DNA of 64,000 bases from Ferdinandcohnia sp047238305 (GTDB lineage: Bacteria; Bacillota; Bacilli; Bacillales; Bacillaceae_L), in assembly GCF_047238305.1 (NCBI RefSeq), contig NZ_JBDFMO010000001.1:2480001-2544000 (forward strand), in the 5' to 3' direction. Below the pieces are notes generated by a model. The model saw nothing but the letters and a program-made list of their open reading frames with translations, did not search any database and was not told the origin of the DNA. The translations under genes and the position numbers were made by a program. This document shows positions 25,143-33,051 of this stretch, piece after piece; within the stretch, counting starts at the first letter, position 1; each line of letters opens with the position of its first letter.

Positions 25143-25171
25143 TTGACATCTGATTCCTATCTGGCTATAAT
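25143..25171 (+). promoter_or_regulatory. Consensus sigma-A promoter of the tRNA-Arg gene
   Basis: TTGACA (25143-25148), a 17-bp spacer and TATAAT (25166-25171) match the consensus at every position, as expected for a stable RNA gene. Confidence 0.88.
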
Positions 25172-25213
25172 AAAAAATGTCGCTAATAACATAACGACAA
25201 AAAAACACATTAT

Positions 25214-25231
25214 GTGCCAGTAGTTCAGCAA
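25214..25231 (+). other. Partial copy of the tRNA 5' end
   Basis: GTGCCAGTAGTTCAGCA matches GTCCCAGTAGCTCAGCA of the tRNA 40 bp downstream at 15 of 17 positions. It would lie in the precursor 5' leader. No 3' half accompanies it. Confidence 0.5.
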
Positions 25232-25253
25232 AGCATATTAACTTAATAACAAT

Positions 25254-25616
25254 GTCCCAGTAGCTCAGCAGGATAGAGCAACGGCCTTCAAGAATAGGAG
25301 CCTCTATAGGGAAACAATAACTTATAGAGTGGACGACACTATATCGGTGAAGCCTTAACAGTGTAAAGCTGATGGTAATACCGAGGAAACTTACGTCTTG
25401 ATAAAAGACTGAGGAGATTCGAATGATCATGTAATGATGGTAGAAACTCCAAAGAATAATCAATCATGATTATTGTGAGGTTCCGTAGAGACTACACGTG
25501 TCGCACCTGAAATGGTGAAGATATAGTCCAGACTACAAACAACAATCGTTGGTGACGAAAGTCATAGTGGTAAGCTAAGCCGTCGGTCGGGAGTTCGAAT
25601 CTCTCCTGGGACGCCA
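25254..25616 (+). tRNA. tRNA-Arg (anticodon UCU) interrupted by a group I intron
   Basis: The 5' exon runs 25254-25288 and the 3' exon 25575-25616. Joined, they give a 77-nt tRNA with acceptor stem GTCCCAG/CTGGGAC and encoded CCA. The anticodon arm is ACGGC-CTTCTAA-GCCGT, so the anticodon is UCU. The T-arm GGTCGGGAGTTCGAATCTCTC-type sequence is intact. Neither half makes a tRNA without splicing. The consensus promoter upstream implies high expression. A simple tRNA search without introns would miss this gene. Confidence 0.93.
25289..25574 (+). other. Group I self-splicing intron in tRNA-Arg(UCU), without ORF
   Basis: This 286-bp intron lies between U34 and C35 of the anticodon. The conserved core is visible: an R-like element GTAGAGACTACACG (25485-25498) and an S element AAGATATAGTCC (25518-25529), with P7 formed by GACTA and TAGTC. 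The 5' exon ends in U and the intron ends in G (omega-G), as group I splicing requires. No homing endonuclease frame is present. The intron could also be placed one base later by sequence identity, but U/omega-G favours this placement. Confidence 0.9.
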
Positions 25617-25755
25617 TATTACATACTCAATCACAAACACTTCTTTTCATAAAAATGAATTGAAGTGATTTTTTTATTTCTCTCTAATTATGTTAGATCC
25701 TCACCTAGTAAATTCAACCATATAACTTCCCTAAAATCTCAATTTTTGTTCACAA

Positions 25756-25770
25756 ATTTTTCAAGAAATT
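25756..25770 (+). promoter_or_regulatory. CodY-box-like site upstream of ilvB
   Basis: ATTTTTCAAGAAATT matches the CodY motif AATTTTCWGAAAATT at 12 of 15 positions. CodY represses ilv-leu in B. subtilis. The region is AT-rich, so chance is possible. Confidence 0.4.
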
Positions 25771-25801
25771 CTTTTAATTCAGAAACGGCGTCGCATCAAA
25801 G

Positions 25802-25818
25802 TTGTAAGCGGATACAGA
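25802..25818 (+). promoter_or_regulatory. cre site (CcpA) upstream of the ilv-leu promoter
   Basis: TTGTAAGCGGATACAGA fits the cre consensus WTGNAARCGNWWWCAWW with one mismatch. Its centre is about 88 bp upstream of the predicted start, the same region where CcpA activates ilv-leu in B. subtilis. Confidence 0.75.
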
Positions 25819-25862
25819 TTATGTTGCAAATCAAAATAATCTAACAATTCTCTAAAATGGTG

Positions 25863-25891
25863 TTGACTCTTATAAAAAATGAGAGTAATAT
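25863..25891 (+). promoter_or_regulatory. Probable sigma-A promoter of ilv-leu
   Basis: TTGACT (25863-25868), a 17-bp spacer and TAATAT (25886-25891). It lies about 240 bp before the T-box and 45 bp after the cre site, consistent with the long B. subtilis ilv-leu leader. Confidence 0.6.
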
Positions 25892-26129
25892 AAGCTCTAA
25901 TATTAAATATTTTCACAAAATAGACTATTGTTTATTTCGTGAATTAACAGCATATGACAGTCCTAACATAAGTACTCAATTATTTTTAAATGATGAGAGT
26001 TCGTGGATTTGGATTATTTTTTATACTTTAGTTTTCAGTAGTGTAAAGCGTTTAAGTTTTTAGGTATTAAAGCTTTATTAAACGCATAGAACTTTAAAAG
26101 ATGTAGAATGAAAATTTTCAATATTCATA

Positions 26130-26372
26130 AACGTTGAAGAGGATAAGTAATCATACGTTACGATATCGACAGAGAGCCGGTACTGGTGGAATCCGGTGGT
26201 ATCCCGTTTGATGAACTCACCTCTGAGTGTTAGCTTGAACTTTTTAGTAGGGCTAATCGGGTGTTTGGTAACAGCTCACCCGTTATCAAAATGAACAACA
26301 AAGTTGTTCCTGAGGCGGTCATTTTTTAGATCGCGAACAAGGGTGGTACCGTGGAAAGTGATAAATGCCTTT
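26130..26372 (+). ncRNA. T-box leader, leucine specific
   Basis: Stem I carries AGAGAGCCGG and the distal GGTGGAATCCGG. The specifier loop reads GAA-CTC-ACCTCTGAG, so the specifier codon is CTC (26216-26218, Leu). The T-box sequence GAACAAGGGTGGTACCGTG is at 26335-26353. Uncharged tRNA-Leu should stabilise the antiterminator and allow transcription of ilvBHC-leuABCD. Confidence 0.95.
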
Positions 26373-26427
26373 TCACCCCTTCGACCAAGAAATTGGTCTA
26401 GTGGGTGGATTGGCATTTTATTTTTTT
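26373..26427 (+). terminator. T-box-controlled terminator before ilvB
   Basis: AAATGCC near 26373 pairs with GGCATTT near 26412, with internal CACCC/GGGTG and GACCAA/TTGGTC pairings, followed by TATTTTTTT. Confidence 0.9.
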
Positions 26428-26620
26428 CTTTAATAAGTCGGAGCTCAAACCTCGACTCATTAAAGAAAAAAGCCTCCGGTGGATGCCACGATTTTTCAAA
26501 GGAAACATTTCGAGCAGGAAGATCAAAGACTAAAAGCGCCACTTCCTGTGGCAACGTCTTTATGACCCACTTCCTGTGGGCCTAAAAATCGGGCGCAAAT
26601 ACGCCAAGGCGTATTTGATT
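26421..26620. repeat. Dispersed structured repeat, family B, copy 2 (ilvB leader)
   Basis: A hairpin TTTTTTCTTTAAT/ATTAAAGAAAAAA (26422-26434 with 26459-26471) has an A/C mismatch and an AGTCGGAG/CTCGACT extension. GCCTCCGG starts at 26472. The body pairs CGATTTTT (26489-26496) with AAAAATCG (26584-26591), has AAAGAC/GTCTTT and a GCCACTTCCTGTGGC tip, and ends in AAATACGCCAAGGCGTATTT. It parallels the element at 10601-10788 in structure and position. Confidence 0.85.
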
Positions 26621-26661
26621 AAAAAACAATTATTTACAATAAGGAAGGGATGTAAGAAAAA

Positions 26662-28380
26662 ATGGGCGTAAATGCAAAAGTGGAAGAACAAACCAAAGCT
26701 TCTACAAAAATGAACGGTTCCCAAATGCTAATTGAAGCATTAAAAAGGGAAAACGTAGAAGTCATTTTTGGATATCCTGGCGGTGCTGTACTTAATATTT
26801 ATGATAGTTTATACGATTCAGGTATTTTTCATGTCTTAACTAGACATGAACAAGGTGGAATACATGCAGCTGAAGGGTATGCGAGAATTTCAGGAAAACC
26901 AGGTGTCGTCATTGCTACCTCTGGACCGGGTGCTACAAATATAGTCACAGGATTAGCAGATGCGATGATTGACTCAATTCCACTTGTTGTATTTACAGGT
27001 CAGGTTGCTTCAACAGTAATTGGATCTGATGCTTTCCAAGAAGCAGATGTACTTGGAATCACAATGCCAATTACAAAACATAGTTACCAGGTAAGGGATG
27101 TGAAAGACCTACCAAAGATTATTAAAGAAGCATTTTATATTGCTACTTCTGGAAGACCAGGACCTGTATTAATTGATATTCCAAAAGATATGACTACAAA
27201 AGAAGCAGAATTTGATTATGATCAAGAGATTCACTTACCAGGTTATCAACCGACCATTCAGCCGAATCACTTACAAATTCGTAAGTTAGTCGAAGCAGTA
27301 AGCCAAGCGAAAAAGCCAGTTATACTCGCAGGTGCTGGGGTCATATTTGCAAAAGCAGCTTCTGAGTTAAGAGAATATGTTGAACAACAAAATATCCCTT
27401 TAACCCATACACTTTTAGGTTTAGGTGGTTTTCCTGCAGATCATCCACTCTATCTTGGAATGGCTGGAATGCACGGAACATATACAGCGAACATGGCTTT
27501 ACACGAATGTGATCTTTTAATCAGTATTGGAGCAAGATTCGATGACCGAGTTACTGGAAACCTAGAACACTTTGCACCAAACGCAACAGTTGCACATATC
27601 GATATTGATCCTGCTGAAATAGGCAAAAACGTTCCTACCAAAATTCCTGTTGTAGGGGACGCAAAAGAAGTTCTTAAGAGCTTAGTTCACCAAAATGGTA
27701 AACCTGGGGACTCACAGGAATGGAGAGAAAAACTAGCTGGATGGAAGGCAGAATATCCACTTGTTTATAAATCTTCAGAGGAAGAATTAAAGCCACAAAA
27801 ATTAATTGAACTTATTTATAAATATACAAAGGGTGAAGCGATTGTAACAACTGACGTTGGTCAGCATCAAATGTGGGCCGCTCAGTACTACCATTTTACA
27901 AAGCCAAATCGGTGGGTAACCTCTGGTGGACTTGGAACAATGGGATTCGGTTTACCATCAAGTATTGGTGCACAACTAGCTGAAAAATCATCAACAGTTG
28001 TTGCCATTCTTGGAGATGGTGGTTTCCAGATGACTTCACAAGAACTTTCGGTCATTTACGAGTTAAACCTACCAATTAAAATTATCATCCTTAACAATAA
28101 AGCGTTAGGTATGGTAAGACAATGGCAGCAGATTTTCTATAAAGAAAGATACTCGCATTCCTTACTTCATAACCAACCGGACTTTATGAAACTAGCTGAT
28201 GCATACGGAATTAAGGGATTAAAAGCGAACAGTGAACAAGAAGCAGAGCAAGTGTTGAAAGAGGCACTTGAACATGAGGGACCTGTACTAATGGACTTTA
28301 GTGTGACACCTTTCGAAAATGTATACCCAATGGTTGCACCTGGAAAGGGTCATCATGAAATGGTAGGTGTTAAGCTGTGA
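26662..28380 (+). CDS. ilvB: Acetolactate synthase, large (catalytic) subunit
   Basis: This 572-residue ThDP enzyme condenses pyruvate (or pyruvate and 2-oxobutyrate) in the first common step of branched-chain amino-acid synthesis. Key features are the catalytic Glu region TRHEQGGIHAAEGYAR near residue 55 and the FAD-linked domain. The ThDP motif GDGGFQMTSQELSVIYELNLPIKIIILNN lies near residue 450. The start is ATG behind GGAAGGGATG. The last four bases overlap the ilvH start (GTGA). It is the first gene of the ilv-leu operon, controlled by the leucine T-box and the upstream cre site. Confidence 0.97.
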   Translation: MGVNAKVEEQTKASTKMNGSQMLIEALKRENVEVIFGYPGGAVLNIYDSLYDSGIFHVLTRHEQGGIHAAEGYARISGKPGVVIATSGPGATNIVTGLADAMIDSIPLVVFTGQVASTVIGSDAFQEADVLGITMPITKHSYQVRDVKDLPKIIKEAFYIATSGRPGPVLIDIPKDMTTKEAEFDYDQEIHLPGYQPTIQPNHLQIRKLVEAVSQAKKPVILAGAGVIFAKAASELREYVEQQNIPLTHTLLGLGGFPADHPLYLGMAGMHGTYTANMALHECDLLISIGARFDDRVTGNLEHFAPNATVAHIDIDPAEIGKNVPTKIPVVGDAKEVLKSLVHQNGKPGDSQEWREKLAGWKAEYPLVYKSSEEELKPQKLIELIYKYTKGEAIVTTDVGQHQMWAAQYYHFTKPNRWVTSGGLGTMGFGLPSSIGAQLAEKSSTVVAILGDGGFQMTSQELSVIYELNLPIKIIILNNKALGMVRQWQQIFYKERYSHSLLHNQPDFMKLADAYGIKGLKANSEQEAEQVLKEALEHEGPVLMDFSVTPFENVYPMVAPGKGHHEMVGVKL

Positions 28381-28895
28381 AACGAATTATTACATTATTA
28401 GTAAATAACCGTGCAGGTGTACTTAATCGAATCACTGGCCTGTTAACAAAGCGTCATTACAACATTGAAAGCATCACAGTCGGCCATTCTGAAACTGAGG
28501 GACTCTCAAGGATGACATTCGTCATTCATCTTGATGAGGAAACTGTAGTTGAACAAATAACAAAACAGTTAAACAAGCAAATTGATGTTATTAAGGTCAT
28601 GGATATTACAAATCAAGCGATTGTCGCTAGAGAGTTAGCTCTTATTAAAGTATCATCCAGTCCTTCAAATAGAAATGAGATTTATAGCTTAATAGATCCA
28701 TTCAGAGCATCTATTATTGATGTAAGTAAGGATAGCCTTGTTATTCAAGTAACGGGCGAATCCGAAAAAATAGAAGCTTTAATTGACCTCTTAAAACCAT
28801 ACGGTATCAAAGAAGTTGCCCGTACTGGTACAACTGCTTTTACAAGAGGCAACCAAAAGACAGCTTCAAATTCAAAGAATTTTTCTATCGTTTAA
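28377..28895 (+). CDS. ilvH: Acetolactate synthase, small (regulatory) subunit
   Basis: This 172-residue protein has an N-terminal ACT domain (LLVNNRAGVLNRITGLLTKRHYNIESITVG) that binds valine, and the usual ALS small-subunit C-terminal domain. It activates IlvB and gives feedback control. The GTG start overlaps the ilvB stop. The protein ends normally; a family A repeat starts 6 bp after the stop codon and separates it from ilvC by more than 330 bp. Confidence 0.96.
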   Translation: MKRIITLLVNNRAGVLNRITGLLTKRHYNIESITVGHSETEGLSRMTFVIHLDEETVVEQITKQLNKQIDVIKVMDITNQAIVARELALIKVSSSPSNRNEIYSLIDPFRASIIDVSKDSLVIQVTGESEKIEALIDLLKPYGIKEVARTGTTAFTRGNQKTASNSKNFSIV

Positions 28896-28901
28896 ATACG
28901 T

Positions 28902-29163
28902 GTTCAAAAGGAGGATGAAAAGGACCGCGTCGACAAAAACGCCACGTCCTGTGGCATTGTCGACACTAGCACATCCTGTACGTCGAAAGTTCGAGGCGGC
29001 GCAGTTTTGAGGAGCGGAGCGTATGTAGTTAATACGTGAGCACCAGAAAAACAAGCCAACGAGCTTTAGCAGGATGTGGTGACTTCGAAGTTCGACACAG
29101 GACGTGTCGGAAGTTAGTCGAAGTTCCTCTAAGGATGTGTCATTTTCACCGGACTTTTTGAAC
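28902..29163. repeat. Dispersed MITE-like repeat, family A, copy 2
   Basis: This 262-bp element starts GTTCAAAAGGAGGATGAAAAG and ends in the inverted counterpart (reverse complement GTTCAAAAAGTCCGGTGAAAA). The first 150 bp are closely similar to 4723-4870, including GTCGACAA...GCCACGTCCTGTGGC...TTGTCGAC. It has an extra hairpin module absent from copy 1, with TTCGACACAGGACGTGTCGGAA. It lies inside the ilv-leu operon between ilvH and ilvC. Confidence 0.85.
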
Positions 29164-29228
29164 ATCAACTTAAGGGTTTAATCACAATACCATATATAAT
29201 TTAATTCTAATAAGGGAGAGATTTTAAA

Positions 29229-30257
29229 ATGACAAAGGTATATTATAACGGAGATGTGAATGAGTTTGCTTTACAAAATAAGAAGGTTGCAATCATTGGT
29301 TATGGTTCACAAGGGCATGCACACGCACTTAACTTACGTGAGAGTGGCGTTGATGTAGTTGTTGGTCTTCGTCAAGGAAAGTCTTTTGAGCAAGCGAAAA
29401 ATGATGGTCTACCAGTATATTCAGTTCGTGAAGCGGCTGAGCAAGCAGATGTTGTAATGGTTTTACTTCCAGATGAAAATCAACCAAAGGTTTATAAAGA
29501 AGAAATTGAGCCAGGATTAAAGCCAGGAAATGCATTAGTATTCGCACATGGTTTTAATATTCACTTCAGCCAAATCGTTCCTCCAAGCTTCGTAGATGTA
29601 TTCTTAGTAGCGCCAAAAGGCCCGGGTCATCTAGTGCGTCGTACGTACACTGAAGGTGCAGGAGTTCCAGCGTTAATTGCGATTGAGCAGGACGTAACTG
29701 GTAACGCAAAAGAAGTGGCACTTGCATATGCAAAAGGAATTGGTGCTGCTAGAGCGGGTGTACTAGAAACTACATTTAAAGAAGAAACTGAAACGGATCT
29801 ATTCGGTGAACAGGCAGTTTTATGTGGTGGTACTTCTGCATTAGTTAAAGCAGGATTCGAAACATTAGTAGAAGCTGGATACCAGCCAGAAGTTGCATAC
29901 TTTGAGTGTTTACATGAACTAAAACTTATCGTTGATTTAATGTACGAAGAAGGTTTAGCTGGAATGAGATATTCAATCTCTGATACTGCTCAGTGGGGAG
30001 ATTTCGTAACAGGACCACGTATTGTTACGGACAGTGTAAAAGCAGAAATGAAAGAAGTATTAAAAGATATCCAAACAGGTAAGTTTGCGAAAGGCTGGAT
30101 CCTCGAAAACCAAGCAAATCGTCCAGAGTTCAACGCAATTAACAAAATTGAAGCAGAACATCAAATCGAAGTTGTTGGTAAGAAGCTTCGTGCAATGATG
30201 CCATTCGTGAAGCAAAGACAACAGAAAGAAGTGGTGGGTGCCCGTGCGGAAAATTAA
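29229..30257 (+). CDS. ilvC: Ketol-acid reductoisomerase
   Basis: This 342-residue class I enzyme isomerises and reduces acetolactate and acetohydroxybutyrate. The nucleotide-binding motif IGYGSQGHAHALNLRESG is near residue 25. The catalytic region includes APKGPGHLVRRTY, EETETDLFGEQAVLCGG and FECLHELKLIVDLMYEEG. The start is ATG with AAGGGAGAG upstream. The 3' end overlaps the 5' end of leuA by about 14 bp. It uses NAD(P)H; the sequence alone does not let me fix the cofactor. Confidence 0.97.
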   Translation: MTKVYYNGDVNEFALQNKKVAIIGYGSQGHAHALNLRESGVDVVVGLRQGKSFEQAKNDGLPVYSVREAAEQADVVMVLLPDENQPKVYKEEIEPGLKPGNALVFAHGFNIHFSQIVPPSFVDVFLVAPKGPGHLVRRTYTEGAGVPALIAIEQDVTGNAKEVALAYAKGIGAARAGVLETTFKEETETDLFGEQAVLCGGTSALVKAGFETLVEAGYQPEVAYFECLHELKLIVDLMYEEGLAGMRYSISDTAQWGDFVTGPRIVTDSVKAEMKEVLKDIQTGKFAKGWILENQANRPEFNAINKIEAEHQIEVVGKKLRAMMPFVKQRQQKEVVGARAEN

Positions 30258-31788
30258 TATTTTTGACACTACATTAAGAGATGGAGAACAGTCTGCTGGA
30301 GTAAACTTAAACCTACACGAAAAACTTGAAATAGCAAAGCAGCTGGAACGACTCAATGTGGATGTCATGGAGGCCGGATTTCCAGCTGCCTCTGAAGGTG
30401 ATTTTCAGTCAGTTAAACAAATTGCTGAAACCATCAAAAATGTTTCTGTAACGGGATTAGCAAGAGCCGTACAAGGCGATATCGATGCTGCTTGGGAAGC
30501 TTTAAAGGGTGGAGCGGAGCCTCGTCTCCATACCTTTATTGCAACATCCCCTATTCATAGAAAATATAAGCTTAGACAGACTAAAGAACAGGTCATTCAA
30601 TCGGCAGTAGATAGTGTTAAGTATGCATCCAAATTCTTTCCTATTATCCAGTGGTCTGCAGAGGATGCGAGTCGAACTGAATTAGATTTCTTAGCAAAAA
30701 TCATTAAAGAAGTGATTGATGCAGGTGCAAATGTTATCAATCTACCAGATACAGTAGGTTATGGCGCACCTGAAGAATATGGAAAAATGTTTACTTATGT
30801 TATAAATAACGTGCCGAATATTGATAAAGTCATCCTATCTACTCACTGTCATGATGATCTTGGAATGGCCGTTTCCAATTCATTATCAGCTGTTGAGCAT
30901 GGTGCTTTACAGGTAGAAGGAACAATTAATGGTATTGGTGAAAGAGCAGGTAACGCAGCACTTGAAGAAGTGGCAGTCGCATTGCATATTCGTCAAGATT
31001 TCTATCAAGCAAATACACGCTTAAAGTTGGATGAAATCAAACGTACAAGTGATTTGGTAAGCAAATTAACAGGTATGATTGTTCCATCAAACAAAGCGGT
31101 TATCGGCAAAAACGCTTTTGCACATGAATCCGGTATTCATCAAGACGGTGTGCTTAAGGAAAAAACAACGTATGAAATTATCACTCCGGAATTAGTTGGG
31201 GTTAAATCGAATTCAATGGTACTTGGAAAGCACTCTGGCAGACACGCATTCCGCAATCGTATTATTGAATTAGGATATTCATTAGACGACGGGGAAATTA
31301 ATCGCGTATTTAAGTTATTTAAAGATTTAGCGGACAAAAAGAAAGAAATCACAGATGATGATTTGGTTACTTTATTAGTAGATGAAAAAGTCGCTAATGT
31401 AGAAGATATGTATCAATTGACTTCGTTGCAAGTGCAATACGGTACAAACCAAATCCCTACTGCAACAATTACCTTAACAGATCGCGAAGGCAATCAAATC
31501 CAAGAGGCTGCAACAGGATCAGGAAGTGTTGAAGCACTGTATAACACACTTGAGCGTTGCTTCGGTATTTCTATTACTTTAGAAGATTACCGAATTCAAT
31601 CTGTTGGTGCAGGAAGGGATGCACTAGCTGAAGTTTTTGTGAAAGTAAGACATAACAATGCAGAAAGCAGTGGTAGAGGTTCGGCACAAGACGTACTAGA
31701 GGCTTCTGCTCGAGCTTATGTAAATGCAGTCAATAGATTACTAGCCGTTGAAAAGAATAAGAAATTACTTGAAAAAGTTGGGGTATAA
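30244..31788 (+). CDS. leuA: 2-isopropylmalate synthase
   Basis: This 514-residue enzyme condenses 2-oxoisovalerate with acetyl-CoA, the first leucine-specific step. The N-terminus FDTTLRDGEQSAGVNLN and the metal-binding STHCHDDLGMAVSNSL are family signatures. A C-terminal LeuA regulatory domain (about residue 385 onward) gives leucine feedback. The start taken is GTG at 30244 (MRKINIFDTT), as in B. subtilis; a GTG two codons upstream is equally in frame. Both overlap the ilvC 3' end, so the genes are translationally coupled. Confidence 0.95.
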   Translation: MRKINIFDTTLRDGEQSAGVNLNLHEKLEIAKQLERLNVDVMEAGFPAASEGDFQSVKQIAETIKNVSVTGLARAVQGDIDAAWEALKGGAEPRLHTFIATSPIHRKYKLRQTKEQVIQSAVDSVKYASKFFPIIQWSAEDASRTELDFLAKIIKEVIDAGANVINLPDTVGYGAPEEYGKMFTYVINNVPNIDKVILSTHCHDDLGMAVSNSLSAVEHGALQVEGTINGIGERAGNAALEEVAVALHIRQDFYQANTRLKLDEIKRTSDLVSKLTGMIVPSNKAVIGKNAFAHESGIHQDGVLKEKTTYEIITPELVGVKSNSMVLGKHSGRHAFRNRIIELGYSLDDGEINRVFKLFKDLADKKKEITDDDLVTLLVDEKVANVEDMYQLTSLQVQYGTNQIPTATITLTDREGNQIQEAATGSGSVEALYNTLERCFGISITLEDYRIQSVGAGRDALAEVFVKVRHNNAESSGRGSAQDVLEASARAYVNAVNRLLAVEKNKKLLEKVGV

Positions 31789-31839
31789 AAAGTAATTACT
31801 ATTTTCAGTGTGTTAAGGAAATAAAGAGGAGGAGTCAGA

Positions 31840-32952
31840 ATGAAGAAACGTATTGCCGTACTTCGTGGTGATGGCGTAGGTAAAGAAGTGACTAAAGGGG
31901 CAATCGAAGTGTTGAAGGCTATTGCCGAACAATACAATCATGAGTTTACATTTCAACACGCTTTAATAGGTGGTGTGGCTATAGACACTGAAGGCACTCC
32001 TCTACCAGCAGAAACACTGGAAGTATGTAAACAAAGTGATGCGGTATTACTAGGGGCAGTTGGAGGTCCGAAGTGGGATAAAAACCCTCCACATTTACGA
32101 CCTGAAAAAGGTTTATTACAAATTCGAAAAGCACTGAATTTATATGCCAATGTAAGACCTGTAACTTGTTTTAATAGCTTGCTAGATGCGTCTCCGCTCA
32201 AGCACGAAGTGATCGAAAATGCTGACTTTGTTATTGTAAGGGAGCTTACTGGTGGACTTTATTTCGGAAAGCCTAGTGGAAGAAGAATAGAGGATGGAGA
32301 AGAAGCTGCTGTTGACACGCTATCCTACAAGCGTTCTGAAATGAAACGTATCATTGAGAAAGCATTTGATATGGCCATGTCAAGAAAGAAGAAAGTTACT
32401 TCTGTTGACAAAGCAAATGTATTAGAATCTAGCAGAATGTGGCGTGAAGTTGCGGAAGAAGTAGCGGCAGATTATCCAGAAGTAACGCTTGAGCATATGC
32501 TTGTGGATAACGCTGCGATGCAACTAATTCGAAATCCTAGACAATTTGATGTGATTGTTACTGAAAATATGTTTGGAGATATTTTAAGTGATGAAGCATC
32601 AATGCTAACAGGATCACTTGGAATGCTTCCTTCAGCGAGTTTATCGACAGATGGACCAAGTCTGTTTGAACCAATCCACGGTTCGGCGCCAGATATAGCT
32701 GGGAAGGATATTGCGAATCCAATCGCAACCATTTTATCGGCAGCAATGCTTTTACGTTTATCATTTGGATTAGAAGAAGAAGCAAGAGCTGTGGAAAAAG
32801 CGGTAGACGAAGTTTTAGCAGCTGGTCACCGGACAGCAGATATTGCTGATTCCCAACAAAAAGCAATTTCAACAACTGAAATGGTGGAAAAAATTAAAGA
32901 GGCCTTAGTTGAAGACGGGGCGATTTCTAATATTATGTCTGCTTATGCATAA
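31840..32952 (+). CDS. leuB: 3-isopropylmalate dehydrogenase
   Basis: This 370-residue NAD-dependent oxidative decarboxylase acts in leucine synthesis. Signature segments are AVLRGDGVGKEV, LLGAVGGPKWD, VRELTGGLYFGKP, DKANVLESSRMWREV, NMFGDILSDEASML and PIHGSAPDIAGKDIANPIATILSAAML. The start is ATG behind AGAGGAGGAG. A perfect hairpin lies between leuB and leuC and may attenuate or protect the downstream message. Confidence 0.97.
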   Translation: MKKRIAVLRGDGVGKEVTKGAIEVLKAIAEQYNHEFTFQHALIGGVAIDTEGTPLPAETLEVCKQSDAVLLGAVGGPKWDKNPPHLRPEKGLLQIRKALNLYANVRPVTCFNSLLDASPLKHEVIENADFVIVRELTGGLYFGKPSGRRIEDGEEAAVDTLSYKRSEMKRIIEKAFDMAMSRKKKVTSVDKANVLESSRMWREVAEEVAADYPEVTLEHMLVDNAAMQLIRNPRQFDVIVTENMFGDILSDEASMLTGSLGMLPSASLSTDGPSLFEPIHGSAPDIAGKDIANPIATILSAAMLLRLSFGLEEEARAVEKAVDEVLAAGHRTADIADSQQKAISTTEMVEKIKEALVEDGAISNIMSAYA

Positions 32953-32989
32953 GACTTTTTTTAAAATGGCATAAGAAGGCCCACTAGAT

Positions 32990-33017
32990 AGCTCGGTATA
33001 TACCGAGCTTATCTTTT
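32990..33017 (+). terminator. Hairpin between leuB and leuC
   Basis: AGCTCGGTA-TA-TACCGAGCT is a 9-bp perfect stem followed by TATCTTTT. Within the operon it is more likely a partial terminator or a processing or stability site than a full stop. Confidence 0.5.
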
Positions 33018-33051
33018 CAAAAAAACAGAAAAAAGGAGGAGAAAGATACGA

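Noticed and set aside
25080..25463. 127-residue minus-strand frame over the tRNA and intron
   Set aside because: It runs antisense to the tRNA-Arg 5' exon and the intron. No domain or ribosome binding site supports it, and it is not a homing endonuclease.
25857..26063. 68-residue plus-strand frame before ilvB
   Set aside because: It overlaps the predicted ilv-leu promoter and the early leader, has no ribosome binding site and no recognisable domain.
26276..26585. Frames of about 92 residues on both strands over the ilvB leader
   Set aside because: They cover the T-box, its terminator and repeat family B. The openness comes from repeat and hairpin sequence.
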